Origin: Leifsonia aquatica
GTDB lineage: Bacteria > Actinomycetota > Actinomycetes > Actinomycetales > Microbacteriaceae
Direction of reading: 5' to 3'
Assembly: GCF_014190775.1 (NCBI RefSeq)
Contig: NZ_JACHVP010000002.1
Span: forward strand, 434,001 to 498,000
DNA length: 64,000 nucleotides
Each line of letters opens with the position of its first letter. The stretch's first letter is position 1. The translations under genes were made by a program, and so were the position numbers. Below the pieces are notes generated by a model. That model was given only the letters and a program-made list of their open reading frames with translations. It did not search any database and was not told the origin of the DNA. Below are positions 17,149-25,839 of the stretch, one piece after another.

Positions 17149-17808
17149 ATGGACCCGAGCGTGACCTCCCCCTCCACTCCTGCGCGCGCGACCGTGCCGC
17201 GCGGACGTCTGCGTGCCGTGCTGACCGCGGGTGTCCTGCTCGGCATCGGCGCGGTCTGCACCGCGGCGACCCTCTCCGGGTCCGCCCCCGTGCTGACCCA
17301 CCTCGACGGCCGGACCAACTACATCGCGGTCCAGACCGTGGCCGCCGACGCGAATACCGAACTCCCCGCGTGGCCGAGCGAGGCGGAGAACTCCTCGTTC
17401 ACTCTCGACCTCGGCGGTGACCGGCTCCTCGAGCCCGGCGACAGCCACACGTTCCGGATGGCGGTCCGCAACGCGAGTCCGCGACTCTCGGCCGACCTCA
17501 CGATGACCATCACGCCGCCGCGGGCCGACACGGCCGCCGGACGAGATGCTCTCCGCATGTTCGAGGCGCTCCAGTTCACCGTTCGCGAAGGCAGCACCGT
17601 CCTCGTCGACCACGTCGGCGGCTCTGATGCGGCGCAGCTCGTCCGCCGGCTCCCCGGCACCGTCGGTTCGGGCGGCGTACGCCGGCTCGAGATCGACGTC
17701 GCGCTCCCCACGACGGCCGTCGGTGACCTCCAGGGCCTCCGGACGCCCGTCCAGCTCGCCTTCACCGGCACCAGCACCTATCCCGCCGACCGATCGGTCT
17801 TCGAATGA
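17149..17808 (+). CDS. Secreted beta-rich surface protein (219 aa)
   Basis: Third gene of the operon. The start is chosen at ATG 17149, with GTG 17161 possible; ribosome sites are weak for both. The N-terminal region is RGRLRAVLTAGVLLGIGAV then TAATLSGSAPVLTHLDGRTNYIAVQ. The DGRTNYI stretch is a diverged form of the SipW-substrate motif in its neighbours. The mature part has the same plan as TasA-like proteins: SFTLDLGGDRLLEPGDSHTF, a strand-rich core, and LQLAF-type closing strand PVQLAFTGTS. It overlaps the next gene by four bases. Confidence 0.65.
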   Translation: MDPSVTSPSTPARATVPRGRLRAVLTAGVLLGIGAVCTAATLSGSAPVLTHLDGRTNYIAVQTVAADANTELPAWPSEAENSSFTLDLGGDRLLEPGDSHTFRMAVRNASPRLSADLTMTITPPRADTAAGRDALRMFEALQFTVREGSTVLVDHVGGSDAAQLVRRLPGTVGSGGVRRLEIDVALPTTAVGDLQGLRTPVQLAFTGTSTYPADRSVFE

Positions 17809-18389
17809 ACAGGAATCTCGCGTTGCGTGCGTTCTCTCGCCTGCTGCTCGTCCTCGGTGCTGCCACCGTCGCTCTGAGCGTGCCGACGGCAGCGCAGGCG
17901 GCCGATCCCTTGCTCTCCGTCGAGAGCACCAGCGTGACGGTTCAAGCACCCGCTCCGGGTGAGACCTGGTCGCAGAGCTACTCCACCCGGAACATCAGCG
18001 CGGGTCCCGTGCGCGTGAGCGTCGCCCTCACCGACCGTTCCGGGACCATCTGGACGGGCCCGTTCCCGGTCGCCGTCTCGCACGACTCCGTCCGACTGGG
18101 CGACGAGCCGGTCTCCTTGGGATCGGTCGCACCCGGCGAACGCGCGAGCGTGACGCTCGACTTCTCGCAGTCGTACGAGGCGGGCAACGAGTACGCACGG
18201 CAGAGCGGCGACGTGACCGTAGTGTTCACCGCCGTCGCCGAGACCGCGTCCCAGCCGGGCGCAGAGGACCTCGCTCGAACGGGTGCCACGACAATGGTTC
18301 CGGCGATCGTCGCCGCCGTCGTCCTGCTCACCGCCGGTGCCGTCGTCTTCGTCATCGCGCGACGTCGATCGAAAACGCACGGAGTATGA
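17805..18389 (+). CDS. LAxTG-anchored surface protein (194 aa)
   Basis: The protein has a classical signal peptide ending AAQAADP (cleavage near residue 32), a beta-sandwich of about 120 residues (VTVQAPAPGETWSQSYS, SVALTDRSGTIW), and the sorting signal LARTG at 156-160. A hydrophobic helix and basic tail RRRSKTHGV follow. LAxTG is the signal read by class E sortases in actinobacteria, so it is probably wall-anchored. It may be the anchor subunit for the TasA-like proteins of the operon. ATGA overlap on both sides. No sortase gene lies in the window. Confidence 0.75.
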   Translation: MNRNLALRAFSRLLLVLGAATVALSVPTAAQAADPLLSVESTSVTVQAPAPGETWSQSYSTRNISAGPVRVSVALTDRSGTIWTGPFPVAVSHDSVRLGDEPVSLGSVAPGERASVTLDFSQSYEAGNEYARQSGDVTVVFTAVAETASQPGAEDLARTGATTMVPAIVAAVVLLTAGAVVFVIARRRSKTHGV

Positions 18390-19036
18390 GTCCCGGCTGG
18401 CGCGTGTACGCCGGGATCCGCAATGTGCTGCTCACAGCCGGAGCGGTGGTCGGCGGGGCGTGCATCCTCATCTTCGCGCTCGGAATGTTCCTCGGGGTGA
18501 AGCCGGCGATCGTGGTCTCCGGCTCGATGCTCCCCACGATCCCGGTCGGAGCGATGACGTTCTCGCTCGACCGCCCGGCTTCGCAGCTGGAGGTCGGCGA
18601 CGTCGTCATGGTCGAGCGACCTGACGACCAGGGTCTCGTGACGCACCGGATCGTCGAGCTGGAGAAGACCGGTGGCCGCGCCTCGCTCACCCTCCAGGGT
18701 GACAACAACGACGTGACCGACCCCGAGCCGTATCTCGTGAAGCAGGCCGCGGTCGTCGTGTTCACGGTTCCGTTGCTCGGTTACATCGCCGACTACGTGC
18801 AGCGCCAGGGCATCCTCGTCGGAGTCATCCTCCTCAGCGTGATCGCGGCGCTGCTGGTGCTCGACCCGGCGAGGCTCGGTCGCCGACGCGAGGGCGAGCC
18901 GGAATCCGGGACCCCTTCCTCGCCCGAGACGACCGCCGAACTCGGCGTCGACGACGAACTCGACGTGGCGCAAGCCGACCCCATGACACGCCCTCGATCC
19001 GCCCGCCGTGCCGTGCGCAAGGAGAATGCCCAGTGA
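18386..19036 (+). CDS. sipW: SipW-type signal peptidase I (S26B)
   Basis: A 216-aa membrane peptidase. An N-terminal helix leads to VVSGSMLPTIPVG, with catalytic Ser at residue 47. The second catalytic position is His (LVTHRIVEL, His 87) where standard bacterial LepB has Lys. This Ser/His pair marks the ER/archaeal-like SipW class. A QGDNNDVTDPEPY block follows, then a second helix and an acidic-then-basic cytoplasmic tail. Its place among proteins with SipW-type leaders indicates that it cleaves them at the outer face of the membrane. It overlaps both neighbours by four bases. Confidence 0.9.
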   Translation: MSPGWRVYAGIRNVLLTAGAVVGGACILIFALGMFLGVKPAIVVSGSMLPTIPVGAMTFSLDRPASQLEVGDVVMVERPDDQGLVTHRIVELEKTGGRASLTLQGDNNDVTDPEPYLVKQAAVVVFTVPLLGYIADYVQRQGILVGVILLSVIAALLVLDPARLGRRREGEPESGTPSSPETTAELGVDDELDVAQADPMTRPRSARRAVRKENAQ

Positions 19037-20436
19037 ACAGCACCCCCACACCTCGGCGCAGGCGACGCGTCGCGCGACCAGTGCTCCTCGGAGCGGGTGG
19101 CGTGGCGATCGTGGCAGCGCTCGGCATGGTCGCCGTCACGGGCGCCGACTTCACGGATCGTGGTCAGTTCAACTACCGGGTGACCGCCGAGGGGTCCCCG
19201 CCCCCGACCACTCCGCCGGCCACCGGCAACGGCGTACCCTCGCAGAACTTCTCGAACCGGCACTCCCTCGCACGCAGCAAGAACGTCCTCTACGGCTGGG
19301 GCGGCGGCGTGACGACCGGCACTGGTGCCGGCTCGCAGTCCCTCCTCCCCGTCGTCATGCCGTCCGGCACGACCTTCACGGAGATCGCGGCAGGTCCGAG
19401 CCACAACCTCGCGATCGACCAGAACGGTGACATCTGGGGTTGGGGCAACGGTCTCCAGGGCGCGCTCGGACCGGCGGGCAACACCGCGGTGTCCACCCCG
19501 ATCAAAGTCACGGCGACGTCGACGAAATTCCGCAAGGTGGCGGCCGGCGGCTACGTCAACCTGGGCAACGGGTCGGTCAACACCGGAACGAGCTTCGCGA
19601 TCGACACCAACGGCAACCTGTGGAGCTGGGGCTCCTGGAACGGCGGCATGTCCACGGCCTGGACGGTGCTGGGCGATGGAAGCCGCGCCAGCAGGAGCAC
19701 CCCCCGGCAGATCACCACGGGCATCGACTTCGTCGACGTCGCGGCCGGGTGGGAGAAGAACGCGGCCGTCACCCGCGATGGCTACGTGTACACGTGGGGG
19801 AGCAACCACTACGCCAGCCTCGCCCTCTCGGACACCTACTCCACGTCGGCGGTGCCGACGCCGACACGGTCCCCGTACCTCAAGAACATCGTGAAGGTCG
19901 CCTTCGGCGGACGCACCGCCTACGCCATCGACGGCGAGGGTTTCGCCTGGGTGTGGGGCAACAAGAGTCCGACGCTGGGCGCCAGCACCCTGGGCGGCGC
20001 GAGCGCGACCGACTGCAAATGGTCCTCCAGCAGCGAGCAGACGACCGCCTCAGCCGCCGTCTGCGTCCCGGCCCGTGTGCCACGCGGCAGCAATCCTCCG
20101 TACACGGACATCTCCGCCGGCGAGTCGAATGTCTACGTTCTGGATGCGGCCGGGGCGGTCTGGAGCTGGGGCGGCAACCGATTCGGCAACACCGGCGACG
20201 GCACCCTCGGCACCATCGCGAACAGGGACACCCTCGTCCCGACGAAAGCGATCTTCCCCGCCGGAATCAAGGTGGAGGCGGTCGTCGCCGCGTACTTCGG
20301 CGGCGTGGCCGTCGATACGACCGGCGGAGTCTGGACCTGGGGGCGTGTCGGCATGACCGGCACCAACCTCCTCGGCGACGGCCGGAACACGTGGGGGGAT
20401 CAGGACGGCCAATTGACCCCGAAGAAGGTGAAGTGA
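19033..20436 (+). CDS. Surface RCC1-repeat seven-bladed propeller protein
   Basis: A 467-aa protein starting at GTG 19033 with an AAGGAGAA ribosome site. The leader is basic (RRRRRVARPV), then a helix, then GADFTDRGQFNYRV, a variant of the SipW cleavage motif. A Pro/Thr linker follows. Seven W-x-W-G-type blade motifs occur in order: LYGWGGG, IWGWGNG, LWSWGSW, VYTWGSN, AWVWGNK, VWSWGGN and VWTWGRV, the count for one closed RCC1 propeller. Residues such as ITTGIDFVDVAAGWEKNAAV give the typical inter-blade pattern. RCC1 propellers bind proteins or ligands. Secretion by SipW is inferred. Confidence 0.85.
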   Translation: MNSTPTPRRRRRVARPVLLGAGGVAIVAALGMVAVTGADFTDRGQFNYRVTAEGSPPPTTPPATGNGVPSQNFSNRHSLARSKNVLYGWGGGVTTGTGAGSQSLLPVVMPSGTTFTEIAAGPSHNLAIDQNGDIWGWGNGLQGALGPAGNTAVSTPIKVTATSTKFRKVAAGGYVNLGNGSVNTGTSFAIDTNGNLWSWGSWNGGMSTAWTVLGDGSRASRSTPRQITTGIDFVDVAAGWEKNAAVTRDGYVYTWGSNHYASLALSDTYSTSAVPTPTRSPYLKNIVKVAFGGRTAYAIDGEGFAWVWGNKSPTLGASTLGGASATDCKWSSSSEQTTASAAVCVPARVPRGSNPPYTDISAGESNVYVLDAAGAVWSWGGNRFGNTGDGTLGTIANRDTLVPTKAIFPAGIKVEAVVAAYFGGVAVDTTGGVWTWGRVGMTGTNLLGDGRNTWGDQDGQLTPKKVK

Positions 20437-22079
20437 TGCGACGCGTGAGATCACTCAGACGACTCCCTGTGCTGCTGCTCGGTGTGCTGCTGGCCATCGT
20501 GCCCGCAGCGACCGCAACGGCGGAAACCCACGTGTACGGGGAGGTCGCGATCTACTCGTACGACGATCAGGATGTCAGCAAGGTCAGTATGTCCGGCGAC
20601 CTGCTCGCTGTGAGCCGCACAGGCCGTGCGGTCGAGGTGATGCGTGTCGACGACACGGGGGCCAAGCTGGACTCCGATACGGTCCCGGCGCCGGAGGGCA
20701 TGACGCGTTTCGGCTACTCGATCGCGATCGACGAGGCGAGCGGTCGTCTGTTCGTGGGGACGAATGACTCCGTCGTGCTCGAGTACGTTCTCTCGACCGG
20801 AGGGGGAGGCTGGCGCTGGCTCCCGGGCAGGACCTTCGTCGCGGCCGGATCGAGCGGCTTCGGGGAATCCCTCTCCGTGCACGGCGATCGGCTCGCCGTG
20901 GGCGCATACGACACCGATTTCGGCGCGGGCGCCGCCTACGTCATCGACCTCGGATCGGGTGCCGTGCAGCGCGCGGGCGTCACCGGCCTCTATCTGACCG
21001 CCGGCATGGGAGACGAAGTCCTCCTCACCGACCGGTACCTCATCGCCAACGCGCACATGATCAAGAAGTGGCCGGGCGATGGCAGGAGCATCCAGACGGG
21101 CGGGGTCTACATCTGGGATCTCGCTGACCTGTCCGCCCCGCTCACGTTCCTCGACCATCCGCTCTGGGGGGTCGACGTCGCGGAGCACAAGACGCGCATC
21201 TACGAGGACGCGGGCGGAACCGCGGGCTTCGGTTACCAGATCGCGGTGACGGACGATTACCTCTGGGTCTCGTCCCCCGCGGACATCAACTACACCTCCG
21301 ACGATCTCCGCGATCCGGTCGGCGGCATCGTCCAATCCGCACTCGATTCCGGCACCACGACCCAGGGCGCGATGTACCGCTTCTCGCTGGGCGACTTCAC
21401 GCAGGTCGGCCCGAGGATCATCCCCCCGCCGCACGAATTCAGCATGGGCCACAACATGACCGCCGTCGGCAACGCCGTGCTCGTCTCGGCCGAGACCAAC
21501 GCGGACGGGCGAACCGGACGCGTGCATGTCTACGATGCCGACGCGATCCCCACGACGGGGACCCCGGGGGATCTGATGCGTCAGCAGCCCGAACCGGTCC
21601 AGGACTTGCAGGGCTCGGACTCACGGCCGGGCGACCGGTTCGGTGCCCTCTACTCGAACGGCGTGCTCGCTGCCGACGGCGGCCGGGCGATCATCGCGAG
21701 CAAGGGGTCGGCCGGTGGGTCCCGCGGCAAGGCCTACCTCTTCTCCCCGATCGTCCCGAACGTCGTCGAGTGGCCGATGACCCTCGAGGCCCCGGACATC
21801 GTCTACGGCCAGGAGGGACGCGTCGTCGCGAGCGTTCCGGGTCTGACCGGGCCCGTGCGGGTCACGCTCGCACTCGACGGGGACGAACGGGAGGCGGACA
21901 CGAATGCGGACGGGGTCGCGGAGTTCGTCTTCCGGCCCGCGCAGCATCCCGCCGGGACGTATCCCGCCGAGGTCTCCTTCCTTGCTCGGGGTGGACTGGA
22001 CTCTGGACATGCGACCGGTGAGTACGTCGTCCGCAAGGCGCCGACCACCGTCGTGAACACGAAGGTGGAGGTGCGCTGA
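20436..22079 (+). CDS. Secreted FG-GAP propeller protein with Ig-like C-terminus
   Basis: A 547-aa protein with an ordinary Sec signal peptide (RRLPVLLLGVLLAIVPAATA, cleavage near ATA-ETH). The body has FG-GAP/integrin-alpha-like repeats: TRFGYSIAIDEAS, SGFGESLSVHGDRLAVGAY, AGFGYQIAVTDDYLWVSSP and PGDRFGALYSNGVLAADGG. An Ig-like domain covers about residues 445-540 (APDIVYGQEGRVVASVPG, ending TGEYVVRKAPTTV). No anchor motif. TGATG junctions couple it to both neighbours. Likely an extracellular adhesion or scaffold protein. Confidence 0.75.
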   Translation: MRRVRSLRRLPVLLLGVLLAIVPAATATAETHVYGEVAIYSYDDQDVSKVSMSGDLLAVSRTGRAVEVMRVDDTGAKLDSDTVPAPEGMTRFGYSIAIDEASGRLFVGTNDSVVLEYVLSTGGGGWRWLPGRTFVAAGSSGFGESLSVHGDRLAVGAYDTDFGAGAAYVIDLGSGAVQRAGVTGLYLTAGMGDEVLLTDRYLIANAHMIKKWPGDGRSIQTGGVYIWDLADLSAPLTFLDHPLWGVDVAEHKTRIYEDAGGTAGFGYQIAVTDDYLWVSSPADINYTSDDLRDPVGGIVQSALDSGTTTQGAMYRFSLGDFTQVGPRIIPPPHEFSMGHNMTAVGNAVLVSAETNADGRTGRVHVYDADAIPTTGTPGDLMRQQPEPVQDLQGSDSRPGDRFGALYSNGVLAADGGRAIIASKGSAGGSRGKAYLFSPIVPNVVEWPMTLEAPDIVYGQEGRVVASVPGLTGPVRVTLALDGDEREADTNADGVAEFVFRPAQHPAGTYPAEVSFLARGGLDSGHATGEYVVRKAPTTVVNTKVEVR

Positions 22080-22486
22080 TGGTCCGGACGACCTTCGCCC
22101 CGCTGATCCGCGCGGCCGTCGGCCTGTCGCTCTCGGCACTGATCGCGGCGGGCATGCTCCTCGCCGGCGGTCTCGGCCCGAGCACGACCACCGCCGCCTA
22201 CCATGACGACGCCTATATGAATCTCTCGATGACGGTCGTCGACAAGCGCACCGCCGTCGTCACCGGCCGAATCGAGGCGCAGTACGGCACCATCCCGACA
22301 GGCACGGTCACCCTGGTGCGCGGCGCGGACACGCTTGCGACGGCGACGCTCGACGCCGGCGCCTATCGGTTCGAGCTCGCCGTGCCGATGACGTGGTCCG
22401 GAGACGTGGAGCTGGAGGTCGTCTACGGAGGCGACGCCAACCACGACGCCAGCCGGAGCGCCGTCACGGTCTCCCTGGGCGCCTGA
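22079..22486 (+). CDS. SipW-type secreted single Ig-like domain protein (135 aa)
   Basis: Last gene of the operon. After a hydrophobic leader comes TTTAAYHDDAYMNLSM, almost identical to AYRDDAYLNL of the first gene. The mature part is one bacterial Ig-like (Big_3-type) domain: IEAQYGTIPTGTVTLVRGA, VELEVVYGGDANHDASRSAV. It contains no anchor and no Cys. It could cap or decorate the surface structure. It overlaps the FG-GAP gene's stop (TGATG). Confidence 0.7.
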   Translation: MVRTTFAPLIRAAVGLSLSALIAAGMLLAGGLGPSTTTAAYHDDAYMNLSMTVVDKRTAVVTGRIEAQYGTIPTGTVTLVRGADTLATATLDAGAYRFELAVPMTWSGDVELEVVYGGDANHDASRSAVTVSLGA

Positions 22487-22564
22487 GACGGCCGATTCTG
22501 AGGGTTCTCTGAGGATGACTCGGTAAGATGTCAGATTCTCGTTACTGAATCACCGGAGGTGGCC

Positions 22565-22900
22565 ATGAAGACGTTCGTTCGTCGTGTCGGCAAGCTGAGC
22601 GCGGACGAGATCGCGCGTCTCGTCGAACTGCAGCTCGCTGCCCAGCGCAATGGCCGGGCGGCACTCGAGAAGACCGCGCGCGTCAAAGTCTCGCGCCTCG
22701 ACGCGGAGCACGACCTGGTCGCCGAGATCGACGGCGCGTTCCTCGAGTCGGCCCGCGCGGTCGGCTACGTGGGTGCACGTCAGGCGGCCCAGTCGGCGGT
22801 CCGGTGGGCCGGCCTCGGCGAGGCCTACCGGGAGCAGCTGGAACCGGAAGAGGTCGAGGCCCTGCAGGCGGTCTGGACGGCGGCGATCGCCAAGCGCTGA
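22565..22900 (+). CDS. Hypothetical helical protein (111 aa)
   Basis: A GGAGGT ribosome site supports ATG 22565. The protein is mostly helical and charged: RRVGKLSADEIARLVELQ, AALEKTARVKVSRLDAEHDL, ESARAVGYVGARQ. No membrane segment or recognised domain. A clean intrinsic terminator follows, and a TAAGAT-like -10 lies at 22524, so it is probably a single-gene transcript. Function unknown. Confidence 0.65.
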   Translation: MKTFVRRVGKLSADEIARLVELQLAAQRNGRAALEKTARVKVSRLDAEHDLVAEIDGAFLESARAVGYVGARQAAQSAVRWAGLGEAYREQLEPEEVEALQAVWTAAIAKR

Positions 22901-22927
22901 TACGCAGCGCACGAGCGCAGCAGTCCG

Positions 22928-22951
22928 GGCCCGCCGACCGCGGGCCTTTTT
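22928..22951 (+). terminator. Intrinsic terminator
   Basis: GGCCCGC (22928-22934), loop CGACC, GCGGGCC (22940-22946), then TTTTT. It is the only textbook hairpin with U-tract in the window, 27 bp after a stop codon. Confidence 0.92.
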
Positions 22952-22991
22952 CGTACGCGGCGGTGACCGTGTCGCGTCATATGATCCGAGC

Positions 22992-23414
22992 ATGACGCGC
23001 GTGCGAGTGGAGCGGCCCCCGGCGGAGCTGATCGTCGCCATCGTGCTGTCGTACGTGGTCGGGATCGGGCAGATCGCGGCCGGAATCGTGCTGGTGTTCG
23101 TGCGCTACGCCGACGGTCTCGACGGCACCGAACGGTTCATCGTGACGCTGGTCGGCGCGCTGACGATGCTGCTCGGGCTGCTGGTCGTCTCGCTGGCGTC
23201 CGGTCTCGGCCGGGCCCGGCGGGACGCGCGCGTGCTGCTCACCGCGCTGATGTCGGTGTCGGCCGCGCTCGGCGTCTACGTGCTGATCACGTCCCCCGGC
23301 GACCTGTGGTTCCGCCTCATCGACGTCGTCGTCACGGCCGCGGTGATCGCGGTGCTGTGGACGGGGCGGGTGGCGCGCTTCTTCGCACGAAGCGACGGTG
23401 CGCGAACCGGATGA
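22992..23414 (+). CDS. Four-helix membrane protein (140 aa)
   Basis: A small membrane protein with four hydrophobic helices (about 14-37, 49-72, 78-96, 108-126) and charged ends. Start ATG 22992 (MTRVRVERPPAEL). It resembles DoxX- or DUF-type actinobacterial membrane proteins in layout but I cannot assign a family. Its last 83 bp overlap the 3' end of the convergent P-type ATPase gene. Confidence 0.65.
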   Translation: MTRVRVERPPAELIVAIVLSYVVGIGQIAAGIVLVFVRYADGLDGTERFIVTLVGALTMLLGLLVVSLASGLGRARRDARVLLTALMSVSAALGVYVLITSPGDLWFRLIDVVVTAAVIAVLWTGRVARFFARSDGARTG

Positions 23415-25773
23415 TCTCGATCGCCCCGATCGTCGCCAGCGAGGTGACCAGCACGAGCAGAGCCGTCACCAGCGACGGGTCGCTGAACTGCAGGAAGTCG
23501 TAGACGATCGGCACCGAGTAGACCAGCACCAGGCCGATCATCATCGCGCCGATGATGAGGATCTTCCAGCCGTCGATCGGCCGCGAGAGCACGGTCAGCA
23601 CCCACAGTCCGACGATGGTGAGGATGAGCGTCGACCCGGTCCGCAGCTCGGGCTCGTGGATGCCGGCGGAGGTGGCCGCCCAGGCGTACAGCCAGAGGGC
23701 GGCGGCGATCACCAGGCCGGCCGGCAGCGCGAAGCTCAGCGACCGGCGCAGGAAGCCCGGCCGGTAGCGCTGCGCGTTCGGCATGAGTGCCAGGAAGAAC
23801 GCGGGCAGGCCGATGGTGAGCCCGTCGATCACCGAGAGCTGCCGCGGCAGGAACGGGAACTGCATCAGCGTCGCCCCGAAGATCACGGCCAGGGCGGTCG
23901 CGTAGGCGGTCTTGGTCAGGAACAGCATGGAGACGCGCTCGATGTTCGCGATGACCTGCCGCCCTTCCGCGACGACCGAGGGCAGGTGCGAGAAGCGGCC
24001 GTCGAGCAGCACGAGGCGCGCCACGGCCTTCGTCGCAGGGGAGCCGGTCTCCATCGCGATGCCGATGTCGGCCTCCTTGATCGCGAGGGCGTCGTTCACC
24101 CCGTCGCCCGTCATGGCGACCGTGTGTCCCGCGGCTTTGAGCGCGATGACGATCCGCTTCTTCTGCGTCGGGGTGACGCGGCCGAAGACGTTGTGCTCTT
24201 CGAGCACGGCGGCGAGGCCGGCGTCGTCCTCCGGCAGCTCGCGCGCGTCGAAGCCGGTGGGCGCGTCGAGCCCGACCTCGCGGGCGATGGCGGCGACCGT
24301 CTGCGGGTTGTCGCCGGAGATCACGCGCACGGCGACCTCCTGCTCGGCGAAGTAGCGGAGCGTCTGCGCCGCGTCCTCCCGGATCTTCTCGCGGAAGGTG
24401 AGCAGGGTGACCGGCTCGAGGGCGGCCGGCAGCTGCTCGGCGGCGACCAGAGCGGGGGTCAGGACTTCGGGTGAGAAGGCGAGGACGAGGGTCCGTCGCC
24501 CGGTCGCGGCGAGCTCGACGGCCTGCGCGCGCAGGTGCTCGCCGCCGGTTCCCGTCGCCGGGAACACCATCTCGGGGCCGCCGAGCACCCAGGTCCCGCC
24601 CGCGTCGGTGTCGGACGCGAAGGCGACCGCGCTCCACTTGCGGGCGGAGGAGAACGGGATGCGCGCGACCGGCTCAGCAGGCGGCGGCGTCGAGAAGGGC
24701 GCGGCCAGGCAGCGCGCCGTGGCGTTCGCGTCGGGATCGGCGCCGTACCAGGCGAGCACCTCCTGCCAGCCCGCGGGGGGCTCGGCTCCGGCGGGATGCT
24801 CGCCGTCGAAGACGATCTCGCCCTCGGTGAGGGTGCCGGTCTTGTCGAGGCAGATCGTGTCGACGCGCGCGAGCCCTTCGACCGCCGGGAGCTCCTGCAC
24901 GAGGACCTGCTGGCGGGCGAGCTTCACCGCGCCGACTGCGAACGCGATGCTGGTCATCAGCACGAGCCCGAGCGGGATCATCGCGACGACGGCGGCGATG
25001 GTGTTGACCGCCGCCTGCTGCCACTTGCCGTCGGCGATGGCCTGCCCCCAGCCGCCGAGGGCGATCATCTGGGCGTTGAGCACCAGCAGCGCGATCGGTC
25101 CGACGATCCAGGCGATCCAGCGCAGCACGCGGTCGATGGAGGAGCGCAGCTCGCTGGCGACGAGCGAGAACTTCTTGGCCTCGCTGGCGAGCCGGTTCGC
25201 GAACGAGTCCGCGCCGACGGCGGAGACCTGGGCGCTGCCCTCGCCGCCCACGACGATCGATCCGGAGAGCACCCGGTCGCCGGGCGCCTTGTCGACGGCG
25301 TCCGATTCGCCGGTGAGCATGGACTCGTCCAGCTGCAGCCGGGACGACGCCGTCACGGTGCCGTCGGCCGGCACCTGGTCGCCGGCGCGGAGCAGCAGGA
25401 GGTCGTCGAGCACGACCTCCGCCACGGGGATCTCGTGCACCTCCCCGTCGCGCCGCACCCGTGCCGCCGGGGCGTGCATGAGCGCGAGCTTGTCGAGGGC
25501 CGCCTTCGCCCGGAACTCCTGCACCGACCCGATGATCGTGTTGGCCAGGGCGCTGATGCCGAAGAGGGCGTCCTTCCAGTGCCCGAGCACGAGCAGCACG
25601 AGGAAGCACGCCGCGATGATGGCGTTGAACAGGGTGAAGACGTTGGCGCGGACAATGCTCCAGGCGCTCCGGCTCGATGCCGCGTCGTATGCGTTCGTCT
25701 GCCCGCGCGCGACGCGCTCGCTCACCTGGGCCTGAGTCAGCCCCTCGGCCTCCGCGACCGCCCGATCGGTCAT
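23332..25773 (-). CDS. P-type cation ATPase, CtpE-like
   Basis: An 813-aa ion pump. It carries the actuator motif MLTGESD (152-158), the phosphorylated Asp in CLDKTGTLTEG (Asp 310), the hinge TGDGVNDALA, and eight to ten membrane helices. The M4 ion site reads MIPLGLVL instead of the PEGL of calcium/proton pumps. The N-terminus GLTQAQVSERVARGQTN and the M4 form resemble mycobacterial CtpE, a calcium-uptake pump; that identity is from memory. ATG 25773 has a GGAGGGG ribosome site. The C-terminal tail is basic and overlaps the convergent gene. Confidence 0.88.
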   Translation of the reverse strand: MTDRAVAEAEGLTQAQVSERVARGQTNAYDAASSRSAWSIVRANVFTLFNAIIAACFLVLLVLGHWKDALFGISALANTIIGSVQEFRAKAALDKLALMHAPAARVRRDGEVHEIPVAEVVLDDLLLLRAGDQVPADGTVTASSRLQLDESMLTGESDAVDKAPGDRVLSGSIVVGGEGSAQVSAVGADSFANRLASEAKKFSLVASELRSSIDRVLRWIAWIVGPIALLVLNAQMIALGGWGQAIADGKWQQAAVNTIAAVVAMIPLGLVLMTSIAFAVGAVKLARQQVLVQELPAVEGLARVDTICLDKTGTLTEGEIVFDGEHPAGAEPPAGWQEVLAWYGADPDANATARCLAAPFSTPPPAEPVARIPFSSARKWSAVAFASDTDAGGTWVLGGPEMVFPATGTGGEHLRAQAVELAATGRRTLVLAFSPEVLTPALVAAEQLPAALEPVTLLTFREKIREDAAQTLRYFAEQEVAVRVISGDNPQTVAAIAREVGLDAPTGFDARELPEDDAGLAAVLEEHNVFGRVTPTQKKRIVIALKAAGHTVAMTGDGVNDALAIKEADIGIAMETGSPATKAVARLVLLDGRFSHLPSVVAEGRQVIANIERVSMLFLTKTAYATALAVIFGATLMQFPFLPRQLSVIDGLTIGLPAFFLALMPNAQRYRPGFLRRSLSFALPAGLVIAAALWLYAWAATSAGIHEPELRTGSTLILTIVGLWVLTVLSRPIDGWKILIIGAMMIGLVLVYSVPIVYDFLQFSDPSLVTALLVLVTSLATIGAIEIIRFAHRRFVRRSAPPAPSTAPRSPRP

Positions 25774-25839
25774 GCGCCCCTCCGCTCTCGCGTCGGTGTC
25801 AGCGTACGGCACGGTCCGATCGGGCGGTCCCTCGGGCGG

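Noticed and set aside
15583-22486. Possible type VII or T6SS-like secretion cluster
   Set aside because: There is no ATPase, WXG100, sheath or baffle protein. The only enzyme is a signal peptidase, so simple Sec export with SipW processing is sufficient.
22992-23414. Frameshift at the 3' end of the ATPase or membrane protein
   Set aside because: Both frames are open with normal codon bias up to their stops, and both proteins have complete cores, so a true overlap is simpler, though read-level checking would settle it.
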